Shown piece by piece: positions 28,901-37,091 of a stretch of 64,000 nt of DNA. The stretch covers positions 1 through 64,000 of the forward strand of contig JAXMBN010000023.1 in NCBI GenBank assembly GCA_046349875.1, given 5' to 3'. A program made the position numbers and the translations under genes. How positions within the stretch are numbered: position 1 is the first letter of the stretch; each line of letters opens with the position of its first letter. Under the pieces are notes generated by a model. It saw nothing but the letters and a program-made list of their open reading frames with translations, was not told the DNA's origin and ran no database searches. This stretch comes from JAXMBN01 sp046349875 (GTDB taxonomy: Bacteria; Planctomycetota; Planctomycetia; Pirellulales; Pirellulaceae).

Positions 28901-29348
28901 CGCCGTGCTTGGACTTTGGGATCCATCACTCTATCCAGCCGAGTATTTTCTTGCGGCGATTGCGAGTACCTTGCATAGTGTGTTCCAATACGAAGTGACT
29001 CGCCATTCTAGTTCCGTGCAACAGATCATCGTTTCGGGAATTGGAGTTGCTGGACTCTTGAAGTCGATCGAAGGGACCTATCGCATCCAGAGTTCATTTA
29101 CGGGTCGCGATTTGGTGGTCATTGTTGCGACACCATTTAACGAACCGAACATCGAAGAACAATTGGTTCCCAACGAGCCACTTCTTTCCGAGCGAGAACT
29201 AGAGTTTGATTGGACCAACATTCGAGGCTGGCTTTCCGAAGGGGTCAAAGATCTTCGCACGAATGCGGGAGTCTCGTTCGATGCCAGTCGTCAAACGTGG
29301 GCGGAATGGTGGATGGATCTGCTGCCGCCTTTGATGCCAGATGAATAG
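25959..29348 (+). CDS. Divergent Clp-type double AAA+ ATPase with unique N domain and release-factor-like C-terminus
   Basis: 1129 residues; ATG at 25959 has GGAG 7 nt upstream. There is no Clp_N repeat; residues 1-195 are an unrecognised domain. D1 has Walker A GPSGVGKT (238-245), a ClpC-like pore loop GMSYLGQWEERW, Walker B YIDD (Asp where Glu is usual) and the DRALADRF arginine region. D2 has GPTGVGKT (about 510-517), VVLFDEIEKAHPDVF, TSNLG and FRPEFFNRIDEV, but its pore-loop Tyr is missing (LIGSFEQPDG). SLGFEDEP at about 628-635 matches the ClpP-docking VGF loop of ClpC. The tail (about 750-1129) has LEVMHVSGAPTYPLMMEML, VSGIGVAGLLKSIEGTYR and KDLRTNAG, resembling release-factor domain 2 without GGQ. 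It is probably an unfoldase; substrate and partner are unknown. Confidence 0.82.
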   Translation: MQIALAAYVIMVKQDGGTVYVCRPLTESTPEVRDPLLHTALQRLGAKSRPLLHQWVERGHAERIQRIQYDPECMTKKLRLHLVLRDRTVEWKLLFVLRQACERWVAFTPSIPDLWFDLENVSDLEHRAQEVMLRWCQDYLNEHPDQEIPDLSLKGDAWVEPVDMDLSSLARTRRQKANPFASLLGAQKMRGEEELRKVGRCLDELVADFSTAVGRDDAVRQLDQWLQRKDRQPILLVGPSGVGKTAILENVVMLRAHRQRQDQRKRRGMTWLLSPQRLISGMSYLGQWEERWLSILREAAKKDHVLYIDDLLGLLTAGVTRDSNLSLSDVFKSFLAQDRVRVIAEISAEGLAVLRRRDRALADRFHLLHVPALEESKTLSILHSIGSQLEADRGVFFHPSVLPSIVEKQRTLAPHLAFPGKAIEVLKNLARLGQPLISRHAMLQYLKQTTGVSIRMLEPSAQAMGPLREAIERRLIGQPEAIDAVERIAHRACYRLSPSDRPHGVLLFLGPTGVGKTECAKALSSALFADETHLLRFDMNEITTSAAAEQLIGSFEQPDGRLTSAVRKRPFSVVLFDEIEKAHPDVFDYLLQVLGEGRLTDAHGRTVDFRNTVIIMTSNLGVQEDQASLGFEDEPRVEASDRRLAYTKSAQRFFRPEFFNRIDEVVVFRRLARKEIAEIAELQLSKALHREGMVRREIYAYVHRSVLEWLVDRGFDRELGARAMKRAIENHLIEPLGELLAQTPSQTALWAELALLPQTNGVVAPKPLDDGSMKFTAISGPIGCRLVSLRNVEPIKQFLNPSVSAWIDFAETTLAKFTEQLATWQGPWSEETNQDRPNQIHYYAIHDQVFRCRDRLKQLKLQAELSEEPKINPMQVGPSAVKRSSNQRVAGDRRFLRQYQSEKDIEEAIQDSPSSSQPREALEVIRNLKRDLALAHSLMSNIQEPSRWKLEVMHVSGAPTYPLMMEMLVEETMADDHPFLPAVLGLWDPSLYPAEYFLAAIASTLHSVFQYEVTRHSSSVQQIIVSGIGVAGLLKSIEGTYRIQSSFTGRDLVVIVATPFNEPNIEEQLVPNEPLLSERELEFDWTNIRGWLSEGVKDLRTNAGVSFDASRQTWAEWWMDLLPPLMPDE

Positions 29349-29364
29349 ATGAAAAGGAAGTGTG

Positions 29365-30318
29365 ATGACGGTGATACGATTGCTATACGTTCTGTTGTTG
29401 AGTCTTGGGGGTTCCTCGGCAGTCTTGGCACAAGGAGCGAAACGCTGGACCATTCATCAAGAAGAAAACTCGGTGCAATTCCAATGGGGTGATCAATCTT
29501 TGGCATCTTATGTGTATCGCGATGCGCAGATTACCCGTCCTTATTGGAAAGATATTCGTACACCTTCCGGGACTTTGGTATCTCGAAATAGTCCTCCGAA
29601 TGAACAGGATCTGGCGGACCATCCGACCATGCACACCGGGATTTGGTTGGCCTTCGGAGATCTAGGGGGCGAAGATTACTGGAGACTGAAGTCGACGGTG
29701 AAGCATGTCGCGTTCGTGGAATCTCCGAAGATCGAAGGCGATGCGATTCAATTCACGGTGGAGAACGAGTATTTGCGGAGTGGCGGTCCTGTCAGCGTTT
29801 GCCGCGAGATTTGTCGTTATCAATTGAAGATCGTGCCAGAAGGTTGGTTATGGACGAGCCAAAGTCGTTTTCAATCGCCCCAGGCCTTTGCGTTTGGCGA
29901 TCAAGAAGAGATGGGATTAGGTGTTCGGCTCGCCACCAACATCGCAGTCAAGAAAAAATTGGGAGGACGCATCCTGGATGCGAGTGGTCGAGTGAACACC
30001 GATGTCTGGGGGCAGGTGGCCGACTGGTGCGACTATGCTGGAGTCCTCGATGCCAAGCACGTGGGAATGACCGTGATGCCCTCACCCAACAATCCACGCC
30101 CGTGTCGCTGGCACGCGAGAGATTATGGCTTTATGGCGGCGAACCCATTTGGCAATGAAGTCTTTCGCGCTGGAGAGCGACTACAGACAAAAGTCGAGCC
30201 CCTTCAATCCATGAACTTAAGCTTTGGTGTGCTGATCCACGAAGAGACGAATGAATCAGCTTATGATCCGAAGGCTGCCTATAAACGTTATGGCGCAAAA
30301 CTAAGTGCGTTACCCTAA
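29365..30318 (+). CDS. Secreted DUF6807 (PmoA family) protein
   Basis: 317 residues with a signal peptide (about 1-23). The DUF6807 family was called PmoA-like but is not methane monooxygenase; it is common in planctomycetes and verrucomicrobia and often lies with sugar-use genes. Recognisable segments are YRPYWKDIRTP-like SYVYRDAQITRPYWKDI near residue 50, DHPTMHTGIWLAFGDLGG and CDYAGVLDAKHVGMTVM. The function is unknown. AAAGGAAG lies about 7 nt before the ATG at 29365; a GTG at 29362 directly precedes it. It follows the Clp-like gene by 16 nt and may be co-transcribed with it. Confidence 0.85.
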   Translation: MTVIRLLYVLLLSLGGSSAVLAQGAKRWTIHQEENSVQFQWGDQSLASYVYRDAQITRPYWKDIRTPSGTLVSRNSPPNEQDLADHPTMHTGIWLAFGDLGGEDYWRLKSTVKHVAFVESPKIEGDAIQFTVENEYLRSGGPVSVCREICRYQLKIVPEGWLWTSQSRFQSPQAFAFGDQEEMGLGVRLATNIAVKKKLGGRILDASGRVNTDVWGQVADWCDYAGVLDAKHVGMTVMPSPNNPRPCRWHARDYGFMAANPFGNEVFRAGERLQTKVEPLQSMNLSFGVLIHEETNESAYDPKAAYKRYGAKLSALP

Positions 30319-30343
30319 ACGCAGCGCAGTGACTTCCTATCGA

Positions 30344-30961
30344 TTAGGCGAAGTCGAACTCGCGTTGAACACCACGAACACGGTCCAAGATCAGACCAAT
30401 GGCCTTGGACATGGTAGGGAGACTGAGAGATGGATGCATTCTTCCTGAGGCTGCCACTTGATCATCGCTTAAGGGTAGATGGATAAAGCCGACTCGTGCA
30501 TCGATACCTCGCTCCTCAAACCAATGGTGAGAGAGATACATGATTGCATTGCACAGGTAGGTGCCAGCGTGGTAAGAGACGGCGGCAGGTATGCCTGATT
30601 GTTTGAGGTCCGTGGCCCACATGCCAACAGGAAACTCGGTCCGATACGCAACGGGACCATCGTAGACTAAAGGACCGAACTCTTCGCCTTGTGAGCGCGT
30701 GATCCCGGCAACATTGAGCGCTATGGCCTCCAGGTGAATTTGCCCGATCCCGGGGGCTTGGCCGAGATGGAGTACGGCATCGATTCCCCTTGATAAATCT
30801 TGGTACAGTCGTTCCCGCATCAGTCCAAGGTCCACAGGATAGCGGCGCGTGGTCACACCAGGAGTTGCACCACGGCTACGCAACAACTCGACCAAGCAAT
30901 CCCAACTGGAGTTTTGCGTCCAGTGATCGTAGGGTTCGAAAGCGGTTACGAGGATTCGCAC
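30344..30961 (-). CDS. Pyroglutamyl-peptidase I-like cysteine peptidase (C15)
   Basis: 205 residues from the GTG at 30961, close to the usual 200-215 of Pcp, which removes N-terminal pyroglutamate. RILVTAFEPYDHW matches the C15 N-terminus. The triad appears as Glu in IHLEAIALNVA, Cys in SYHAGTYLCNAIMYLSHH and His in GFIHLPL. The frame continues to a TTG at 31048 but those residues are not family-like. It is convergent with the DUF6807 gene. Confidence 0.85.
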   Translation of the reverse strand: MRILVTAFEPYDHWTQNSSWDCLVELLRSRGATPGVTTRRYPVDLGLMRERLYQDLSRGIDAVLHLGQAPGIGQIHLEAIALNVAGITRSQGEEFGPLVYDGPVAYRTEFPVGMWATDLKQSGIPAAVSYHAGTYLCNAIMYLSHHWFEERGIDARVGFIHLPLSDDQVAASGRMHPSLSLPTMSKAIGLILDRVRGVQREFDFA

Positions 30962-31362
30962 AATGGGATACCGAAGAGCTTTAGGGTGAGGGAGGATGCA
31001 TGCTAATATACTTCCCCATTTGGGGTCGGCTGGATTTTGTGGGAACAAAGTCTCGATAAATTCGGCGAATACTAATGCGAAGGGGGGAAGAAACGCCGAC
31101 TCGGATCGCGCGTGGCTCGGCCCTGGAGTCTCGGCCTTGGGGGTGGACCCTGGAGAATGGGCCCGGTGGAAGAACGGAGCGAATTGAATTAGGATGTCTC
31201 AATAGATTTCCCACCACCCCCGCAGCCATTCGTCCCCTAAAACCTTGGTCTTGGGTACGCATTCATGGGTGGGATGAAATGCGATAATGCACCCAGGAAA
31301 TGAATACAAATCGACGAACGGCCCCTCCCCTTCCTCACAGAACTACCATCAGGAATCCGATT
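30962..31362. other. Intergenic region between divergent pcp-like and LRR genes
   Basis: About 400 nt with no supported gene. A short self-complementary stretch (TGGGTGGGATG near 31266 and CACCCA near 31290) and a -10-like GATAAT at 31283 lie before the LRR gene, but no well-spaced -35 is seen. Confidence 0.3.
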
Positions 31363-32226
31363 GTGAAACAAACTTTTGTTCGATTAGCTGGTCTGATCGC
31401 TTTCGTGTGGTGTGCAGCTTTGGTTTCCTGTTCATCGGTAGAAGCCCAAGGGATCTTTCCCGATAAGGCACTCGAAGCAGCCGTGCGGCAAGAAGTCTTC
31501 GCCAAACGCTACAACACCGAGCCGATCACTGCGGACGATGTGAAGAATATTTCCGAAGTGAAAGGGGTTGGAAAAGGGATTGAGAATCTTGAAGGCTTGC
31601 AGCACTGCGTCGCATTGCAGATGGTCAATTTCAAGAATAACAAGATCAAAGACCTCGCACCGATGAAGGAACTCAAGCTCCTTCAGCAAGTGTTTTTGAA
31701 CGGCAATCAAATCGAATCGATCGAGCCCCTTTCAGGGCTCATCCAACTGCAATACCTCGAGCTTTCGAACAACAAGGTTTCCGATCTCAGCCCGCTCAAG
31801 GCTATGAGCAATATGCGATCGCTTTACCTTTCTGATAATCAGATCAAATCATTAGAGCCAATCGGTGAACTCAAGAAGATTTGGTCTCTTTATGTGGCTC
31901 GCAACCCGATTGAGAATTTTGCACCGGTTGGCAATTTGAAGTGGCTTACCCACTTTGATGGCCAAGGATGCAAAATCAAAGATCTATCGTTTTTGAAGCC
32001 TTTGGCAGAGCTCAAATATCTGATGCTTGCTGATAACGAGCTCGGTGATTTGGGGGCATTGGTGGAGATGTGCGCAGCAGATATGGCTGACCGCAAACAA
32101 TTCGCGCCCTTTCTTCAAGTCTATCTTCCGAACAATCCTCTTCAGGATAAGTGCAAGAACGAGCAGCTTCCGAAGCTGAAGGAGTTCGGTGTTCGCATTC
32201 ATACCGAACCGTTGAAGAAGAAGTAA
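31363..32226 (+). CDS. Leucine-rich-repeat lipoprotein
   Basis: 287 residues. The GTG at 31363 has AGGA 8 nt upstream and starts a lipoprotein signal with lipobox LVSC (ALVSCSS), so the mature protein is probably lipid-anchored. About six 22-residue LRRs of the internalin/SDS22 type follow (for example LKLLQQVFLNGNQIESIEPL and LQYLELSNNKVSDLSPL). Such proteins bind other proteins; no partner is known. The longer frame from 31300 adds 21 residues that would spoil the signal. Confidence 0.82.
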   Translation: MKQTFVRLAGLIAFVWCAALVSCSSVEAQGIFPDKALEAAVRQEVFAKRYNTEPITADDVKNISEVKGVGKGIENLEGLQHCVALQMVNFKNNKIKDLAPMKELKLLQQVFLNGNQIESIEPLSGLIQLQYLELSNNKVSDLSPLKAMSNMRSLYLSDNQIKSLEPIGELKKIWSLYVARNPIENFAPVGNLKWLTHFDGQGCKIKDLSFLKPLAELKYLMLADNELGDLGALVEMCAADMADRKQFAPFLQVYLPNNPLQDKCKNEQLPKLKEFGVRIHTEPLKKK

Positions 32227-32233
32227 CCTTCGA

Positions 32234-33547
32234 TCACGAATCGATCAATTCGGGAAGGATGAGCCCTTGGCTGAGCGCCAAGGGTCGACCGACAGGTGTC
32301 TTGAGTTCTTGCGAGTGGTCGATCCCTAGTGCGTGAAGCATGGTTGCGTGTAGATCTTCAACCCGCACAGGTCGATGAACACTATCGAGACGTTTTTCAG
32401 GGCTCTCGTCGGGGTCGGGTGACGTTTCGCCGACTACCACGCCGGGCCGTATGCCTCCTCCTGCTAGCAGCACGCTAAATCCTGTGGGCCAGTGATCGCG
32501 TCCACCTGAAACATTGATCGAAGGGGTGCGTCCAAACTCGCCTCCGCAAAATACCAACGTGCTTTCGAGAAGCTTACGTTCCGCGAGCAAGGAGAGTGTG
32601 CCAGCGAGCGCTGCATCCAACACTTCGCACCTTCCTGATTGGAGTTGGTGATTGTTGATGTGTGTGTCCCAACCATTGAGTTCGACCTCCACGCATCGAA
32701 CACCGGTTTCGATCAAGCGTACCGCAGCCAAGCATCCGCGACCAAAGGGTGTATCGCCGAATCGCTTCTGAATCGATTCGGGTTCGCGCTGAATATCAAA
32801 GGCTTGGATCTGTTCACTCTCCATCATCCGCACAGCTTGCTCGGTTGCTGTTTGCTGCAGCGTCTTGGTTTGATTCAAGTTCTGGAGACGACCTTTAGCA
32901 AACTCGACCTCGAGGACATTCCGAAGTCCTTCGAGCCGCACTTTCTGTCTTTCTTCTGGAATGTAGCTGCGTAGGTTAGGCAATGGGTTGCGTGGGTCAT
33001 CGAGCTGGAAAGCATCGAAGGATGGCCCCATGTATCCGCCTCGCGCGGGCCACTGGCTGCTGAGGATCGAAACGTGGCGAGGAATCTCAATATTGTCTTT
33101 GGTTTGATGGCAGAGCACAGCGCCAATCGAAGGATGGATCAACGTTGGATCGGGTCTCCAGCCTGTTTTGAGATTGTAGGTGGCGCGTTCATGATCTCCT
33201 TCCTTGCTAACCATCGATCGAATCAACGATGCGTGGTGAAGTTGTTCTGCCGTCAAGGGAAGAAGGTGGGATATCGATACATTGGGAATCGAAGTGGAGA
33301 TCGACCTTGTATCGCCACCGATCTTGGTATTGGGATGCGGATCGAAGGTCTCGAGTTGGCTTGGACCTCCTTGCAACCAGAGAACGATGATCGATTTGGC
33401 AGGTGTTCGATCATTCTTTGATTCGGCTTCGCGGGCTAGTGCTTCGGCAATCGCTGTCCAGCCGAGGGCCATCCCGGAAGAACCAGCGATCCAGCGACGG
33501 CGATTCATGCGTTGCCATCCTGTACATCCAACTTCGCGATCGATCAT
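32234..33547 (-). CDS. DUF1501 protein, Tat-exported (second copy)
   Basis: 437 residues; GGAG lies 9 nt before the ATG at 33547. NRRRWIAGSSGMALGW is a Tat-type signal. The DUF1501 core shows LWLQGGPSQLETFDPHP, CGGEFGRTPS, GRDHWPTGFSVLLAGGG and EDLHATMLHALGID. It follows the DUF1549/DUF1553 gene by 32 nt. Compared with the copy at 15.9 kb it is 56 residues shorter. Confidence 0.9.
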   Translation of the reverse strand: MIDREVGCTGWQRMNRRRWIAGSSGMALGWTAIAEALAREAESKNDRTPAKSIIVLWLQGGPSQLETFDPHPNTKIGGDTRSISTSIPNVSISHLLPLTAEQLHHASLIRSMVSKEGDHERATYNLKTGWRPDPTLIHPSIGAVLCHQTKDNIEIPRHVSILSSQWPARGGYMGPSFDAFQLDDPRNPLPNLRSYIPEERQKVRLEGLRNVLEVEFAKGRLQNLNQTKTLQQTATEQAVRMMESEQIQAFDIQREPESIQKRFGDTPFGRGCLAAVRLIETGVRCVEVELNGWDTHINNHQLQSGRCEVLDAALAGTLSLLAERKLLESTLVFCGGEFGRTPSINVSGGRDHWPTGFSVLLAGGGIRPGVVVGETSPDPDESPEKRLDSVHRPVRVEDLHATMLHALGIDHSQELKTPVGRPLALSQGLILPELIDS

Positions 33548-33579
33548 GAGTATTCTCCGGTTTCATTCATTCGCGAAAA

Positions 33580-35331
33580 CTAGTGATTCCACAAGAACTC
33601 GGTGCTGTTCACCAACATCCAATAGATGTCCGACATGCGCTGGCCGCGAGTGTCGCCCTTGCTGCCCGCGATATGTTCCATTAGCGGTTCACGTTCTGCT
33701 TGTGAAGGAAGCCGATTGAGTGTTGCCAAGAAGGCGGTGTCAATCGCTTGCGCATCATTTTGCGATAACGCTCCTATACGGGAACTCGCATTCAAAATCG
33801 GATTGTGCTTGGTACGTTCGTTGACCAATCTTCCGTTCATCATCAAAAGGCGTTGAGGAATGGTAACGGCTTGGGCAACGAACTCGTCATCGCCTCGATC
33901 CCCGAAACCTTTGGTGAAGTCATTGACATATCCGAACTTTTCAAGCTTCGATACGATCGCGCTATTGGCATCGATCGTCTTGAGGCGGCTTGCTTGGTGG
34001 ATGCTGGAAGCAACTTGTTCGGGACGAAGTTGCGTCAACGGAAACGCGGCATACACGTCTTCATGCTTAGGAGTGATGTCGAAGCGATCGCTTTTCGATT
34101 CTCGCCGAAAAGCATCGAGGGACACCATGGTTCGAATGAGTTGTCTCAGATTGTAATGGTTTTCGATAAAGGAATCCGACAGGCTCTCTAGTCCCGCAGG
34201 ATACGGGCCTTGGATGGGAATATCATCGACAGGGACAACGAGAGGCTTACCAAAGAGAAGTGCCCAGGTTCGATTGACCGTAACGCGAGCAAACGCTTTG
34301 TTGTCTGGGTGTGTCACCCAACGTGCCAATCGCTTTCGTACGGTCCCGTCTTCTGGGAGAAGGTCAGGACGATAGGGGACTTTAGGAGCGACTTCCGTTT
34401 CCTCTTCACTACCTAGAAACTTGACCTGATAGGGACGTTTGTCATCACGAATTCCTGCAAATACGTTTTGCTTTGCAAGGCTGGCGCCTGAGTAGAACGC
34501 TGCGAGCTCATGAAAGTTGTTTTGCTTTCCCTCGACCGGATCTTCCGCCGAACCCAATTTGACATTTCCGAGGAAGTCATCGTGGCATTGAAGGCAATCG
34601 ATCCGCATGCCGAGGAAGGCACGGCAGGTTCGTCCTGCGAGACGAATAGGATCGGCTCGCCCGTTATTGTTTTCGTCCATCGTGGCCGTCACAAAATTGA
34701 CCGAGGGATTTTCGGTCCAAAGTCCATCGGAAGCGATGAGTTGCTGGACGATGCGGTCGTAGGGTGTCCCTTTGCGAAACTCATCGGATAGCCACAAGAC
34801 GAAGCGGCGTCTACGAAACAGTAAGAAGGGGCCATTGTTCGTACCAACGAAGGCTCGCGTAAATCGTTCGGCGAGATAGTCGCTGCTGCGATCATCCTCT
34901 AGGAGATGCTCGACCCAATAATCGATTCGCTCGGACTCGGGGATCTGTTCGATCTGACGAATTTCTTCAAGCGATAACCCTGAGCCAACGAGCGCTAGGT
35001 TCAGCCGTCGACAAATCGTCAACCAATCGGCTTCGCCGCACACTTCGACACGCGCGCTCTTGGCAGCTTCGAGAAGCTCTCGGTTGACCTGCTCGACGAC
35101 GCTTTGGGGAGGACGAGTTTGTTGTTCGACTTTGGCTGTTCGTGATGGTCTTATCGGGCGGGCGTTGAGGTTCGCAACCACCATGCCGAGGATACCAACG
35201 ACGACGGTTCCAAACAGAAGGTGCTTCTTCCAGCGACTCGGTTCGGCAGCCGTTGGAGATGAAGATTGTGGGGGTATCACCGATGGAGTTTGCAGAATTG
35301 GGGGCTCGGAAGCTGTGGGCCATTCATTCAT
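33580..35331 (-). CDS. Membrane-anchored DUF1549/DUF1553 protein without PSCyt1
   Basis: 583 residues. GGGAGGAGGA lies just before the ATG at 35331. The N-terminal part has a transmembrane anchor (HLLFGTVVVGILGMVVANL at about 37-55) instead of a cleaved signal, and there is no PSCyt1 heme domain. DUF1549 contains one CxxCH (CLQCHDDFLGN); DUF1553 follows (FARVTVNRTWALLFGKPLV). The DUF1501 partner is downstream. Loss of the first heme domain and of the coiled-coil insert makes this a reduced version of the 13-kb protein. Confidence 0.9.
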   Translation of the reverse strand: MNEWPTASEPPILQTPSVIPPQSSSPTAAEPSRWKKHLLFGTVVVGILGMVVANLNARPIRPSRTAKVEQQTRPPQSVVEQVNRELLEAAKSARVEVCGEADWLTICRRLNLALVGSGLSLEEIRQIEQIPESERIDYWVEHLLEDDRSSDYLAERFTRAFVGTNNGPFLLFRRRRFVLWLSDEFRKGTPYDRIVQQLIASDGLWTENPSVNFVTATMDENNNGRADPIRLAGRTCRAFLGMRIDCLQCHDDFLGNVKLGSAEDPVEGKQNNFHELAAFYSGASLAKQNVFAGIRDDKRPYQVKFLGSEEETEVAPKVPYRPDLLPEDGTVRKRLARWVTHPDNKAFARVTVNRTWALLFGKPLVVPVDDIPIQGPYPAGLESLSDSFIENHYNLRQLIRTMVSLDAFRRESKSDRFDITPKHEDVYAAFPLTQLRPEQVASSIHQASRLKTIDANSAIVSKLEKFGYVNDFTKGFGDRGDDEFVAQAVTIPQRLLMMNGRLVNERTKHNPILNASSRIGALSQNDAQAIDTAFLATLNRLPSQAEREPLMEHIAGSKGDTRGQRMSDIYWMLVNSTEFLWNH

Positions 35332-35542
35332 GCGATGTCCTCCTCCTTCCCTTCGATCAAGGTTGCGTGGATGTTCCAACCTTGATTGTAGACCGATCGA
35401 AATTGCCGATGCTAAAACGATTGGAGAACCGAAGAATTCTGCGCGGGATACGCGAGGAATTCCTGGTGCGATGTTCCTGGGTGTATCGTAGAATCGTTCA
35501 AATTATTCGCCGTTCTCGACCAGATCTTGCCAAGTATTCGTC

Positions 35543-36985
35543 ATGGAATCCGAAAAACCTTCATTATCAAGCCCAAGATCTGGCGAGGGTGATGCGATGC
35601 CAACGAATTCGATGCACGATTTAACTGCGTCTGAGCCCACGGTTCTAGAGCCCCAGCAAGGAGTGGGTGTTCCGTTGCGAGGTGTGGATCCCCCCGTTCT
35701 CTCTGCGGGGAATTCTGGTGTTCTTCTTCAATCCGAACCACCGCTGGAAAATACTTCGACTTTAGCGTTAGAGCCCCCTTTAATTCCTGCCGTGATCGCT
35801 TCTTTACCGGACAGCCAAAGAGGCAGCGCAAAGGAAAGTCATAGAGAGGTTTCAGCTTCGAAGCCTTGGAGTTGGAAGCGGCGTTGCCTGGCCTTGCTAT
35901 GGCTTCCGTTTCAAATCATTTATCGCCTCTTTCAATTTCTCAGTTTGGTGGCTTTGTTGGCGGTCGCCAGTTCTATTCCCATTCTGCAGTTGGCCTCCTT
36001 GGGTTATATGCTCGAAATTGGAAGAAGGATTTCGAATCGCGATGGGCGAGAATCGTGGTTGCCTGGCATAGAGAAAGCAACGCGATTGGGAGTGATTGCA
36101 TTAGGGGCAAGTTTGAGTTGGCTGCCCGTTTGGTTGGTGAGCGATTACGCTTACACGGCTGGGCTGATTGAAGAAGGTGGCCGTATCGCCACGCGATGGC
36201 ATATCGCCGCTTGGATCATCACGATCGCATGGTTGACTCATGTGACTTGGGCAGCGCTTCGAGGAGGCAAGTGGTATCACTTTCTATGGCCCGCTCCAAT
36301 TCGCTTTGTCAAGCAAATCTGGCGCCCTTCGACATGGAAGCGAGCGGAAGATGGTGTTTGGAACTATACCGTTGGTTTGCAATTGCCTCGCTTGATGTGG
36401 TTAGGATTGCGGGGTGCCATCGTCGCCGTCTGTATTTTGGCAATCCCCGCAGTGATGATGATCATCGGTATTCAGGCCAATCAACAACCGCTACGTGTTT
36501 TGATCGGATTGGCTGGAGGTGTGTTGATGATGATCGCTTTGATGTACTTGCCCTTTTTGCAAATCCAGATGGCGCGGGAGAATCGGTTGCGAAGCGGGTT
36601 TGACGTTCGCATGATTCGGACCGATTTTAAACGAGCGCCCTGGGCGTTTTTTGTTGCATTTTTTGTAACCTTGGCGATGGCGTTGCCTCTATTCTTATTT
36701 CGGATCGAGTCCTTGCCGAAAGAGCTTCTTTGGCTTCCGTGCTTCTTCTTCGTGTTGCTAACGATTCCTGCTCGAGCCCTTACTGGTTGGGCACTTCGAA
36801 GAGGGCATCGCGACATTCCAAAGCGGCTTTGGATCTCGCGATGGATGGCATGGAGTCTCCAATTGGCTAGTGTGCCGATCTACGTGTTGTTTCTTTATTT
36901 GGCCTCGATCGCTTCGTGGGATGGTCGGCTCATCTTCTTCATTCAGCATGCCTTTTTGGTGCCAGTTCCGTTTTCTGGTAACTAG
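35543..36985 (+). CDS. Polytopic membrane protein of unknown function
   Basis: 480 residues. A Pro/Ser-rich cytoplasmic leader (about 1-110) is followed by about seven hydrophobic segments (near 118-155, 180-200, 220-240, 285-310, 325-345, 370-395, 405-425 and 445-470, some of which may be half-helices). I do not recognise a family. It is not clearly in an operon; the SGNH gene starts 106 nt later. Confidence 0.72.
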   Translation: MESEKPSLSSPRSGEGDAMPTNSMHDLTASEPTVLEPQQGVGVPLRGVDPPVLSAGNSGVLLQSEPPLENTSTLALEPPLIPAVIASLPDSQRGSAKESHREVSASKPWSWKRRCLALLWLPFQIIYRLFQFLSLVALLAVASSIPILQLASLGYMLEIGRRISNRDGRESWLPGIEKATRLGVIALGASLSWLPVWLVSDYAYTAGLIEEGGRIATRWHIAAWIITIAWLTHVTWAALRGGKWYHFLWPAPIRFVKQIWRPSTWKRAEDGVWNYTVGLQLPRLMWLGLRGAIVAVCILAIPAVMMIIGIQANQQPLRVLIGLAGGVLMMIALMYLPFLQIQMARENRLRSGFDVRMIRTDFKRAPWAFFVAFFVTLAMALPLFLFRIESLPKELLWLPCFFFVLLTIPARALTGWALRRGHRDIPKRLWISRWMAWSLQLASVPIYVLFLYLASIASWDGRLIFFIQHAFLVPVPFSGN

Positions 36986-37091
36986 AACAGAACAGGCATA
37001 AGGAAGGTTCGCAACGCTTGCGATAACCCAAGTATTGGCTCTTTGACGTGTTCCTGCGATACTGCAGTGAAACATATTCAAAGGGGATTTT

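Noticed and set aside
28794..29276. Clp-like protein C-terminus as an active release factor
   Set aside because: No GGQ motif, so catalysis is impossible; only a degenerate fold is proposed.
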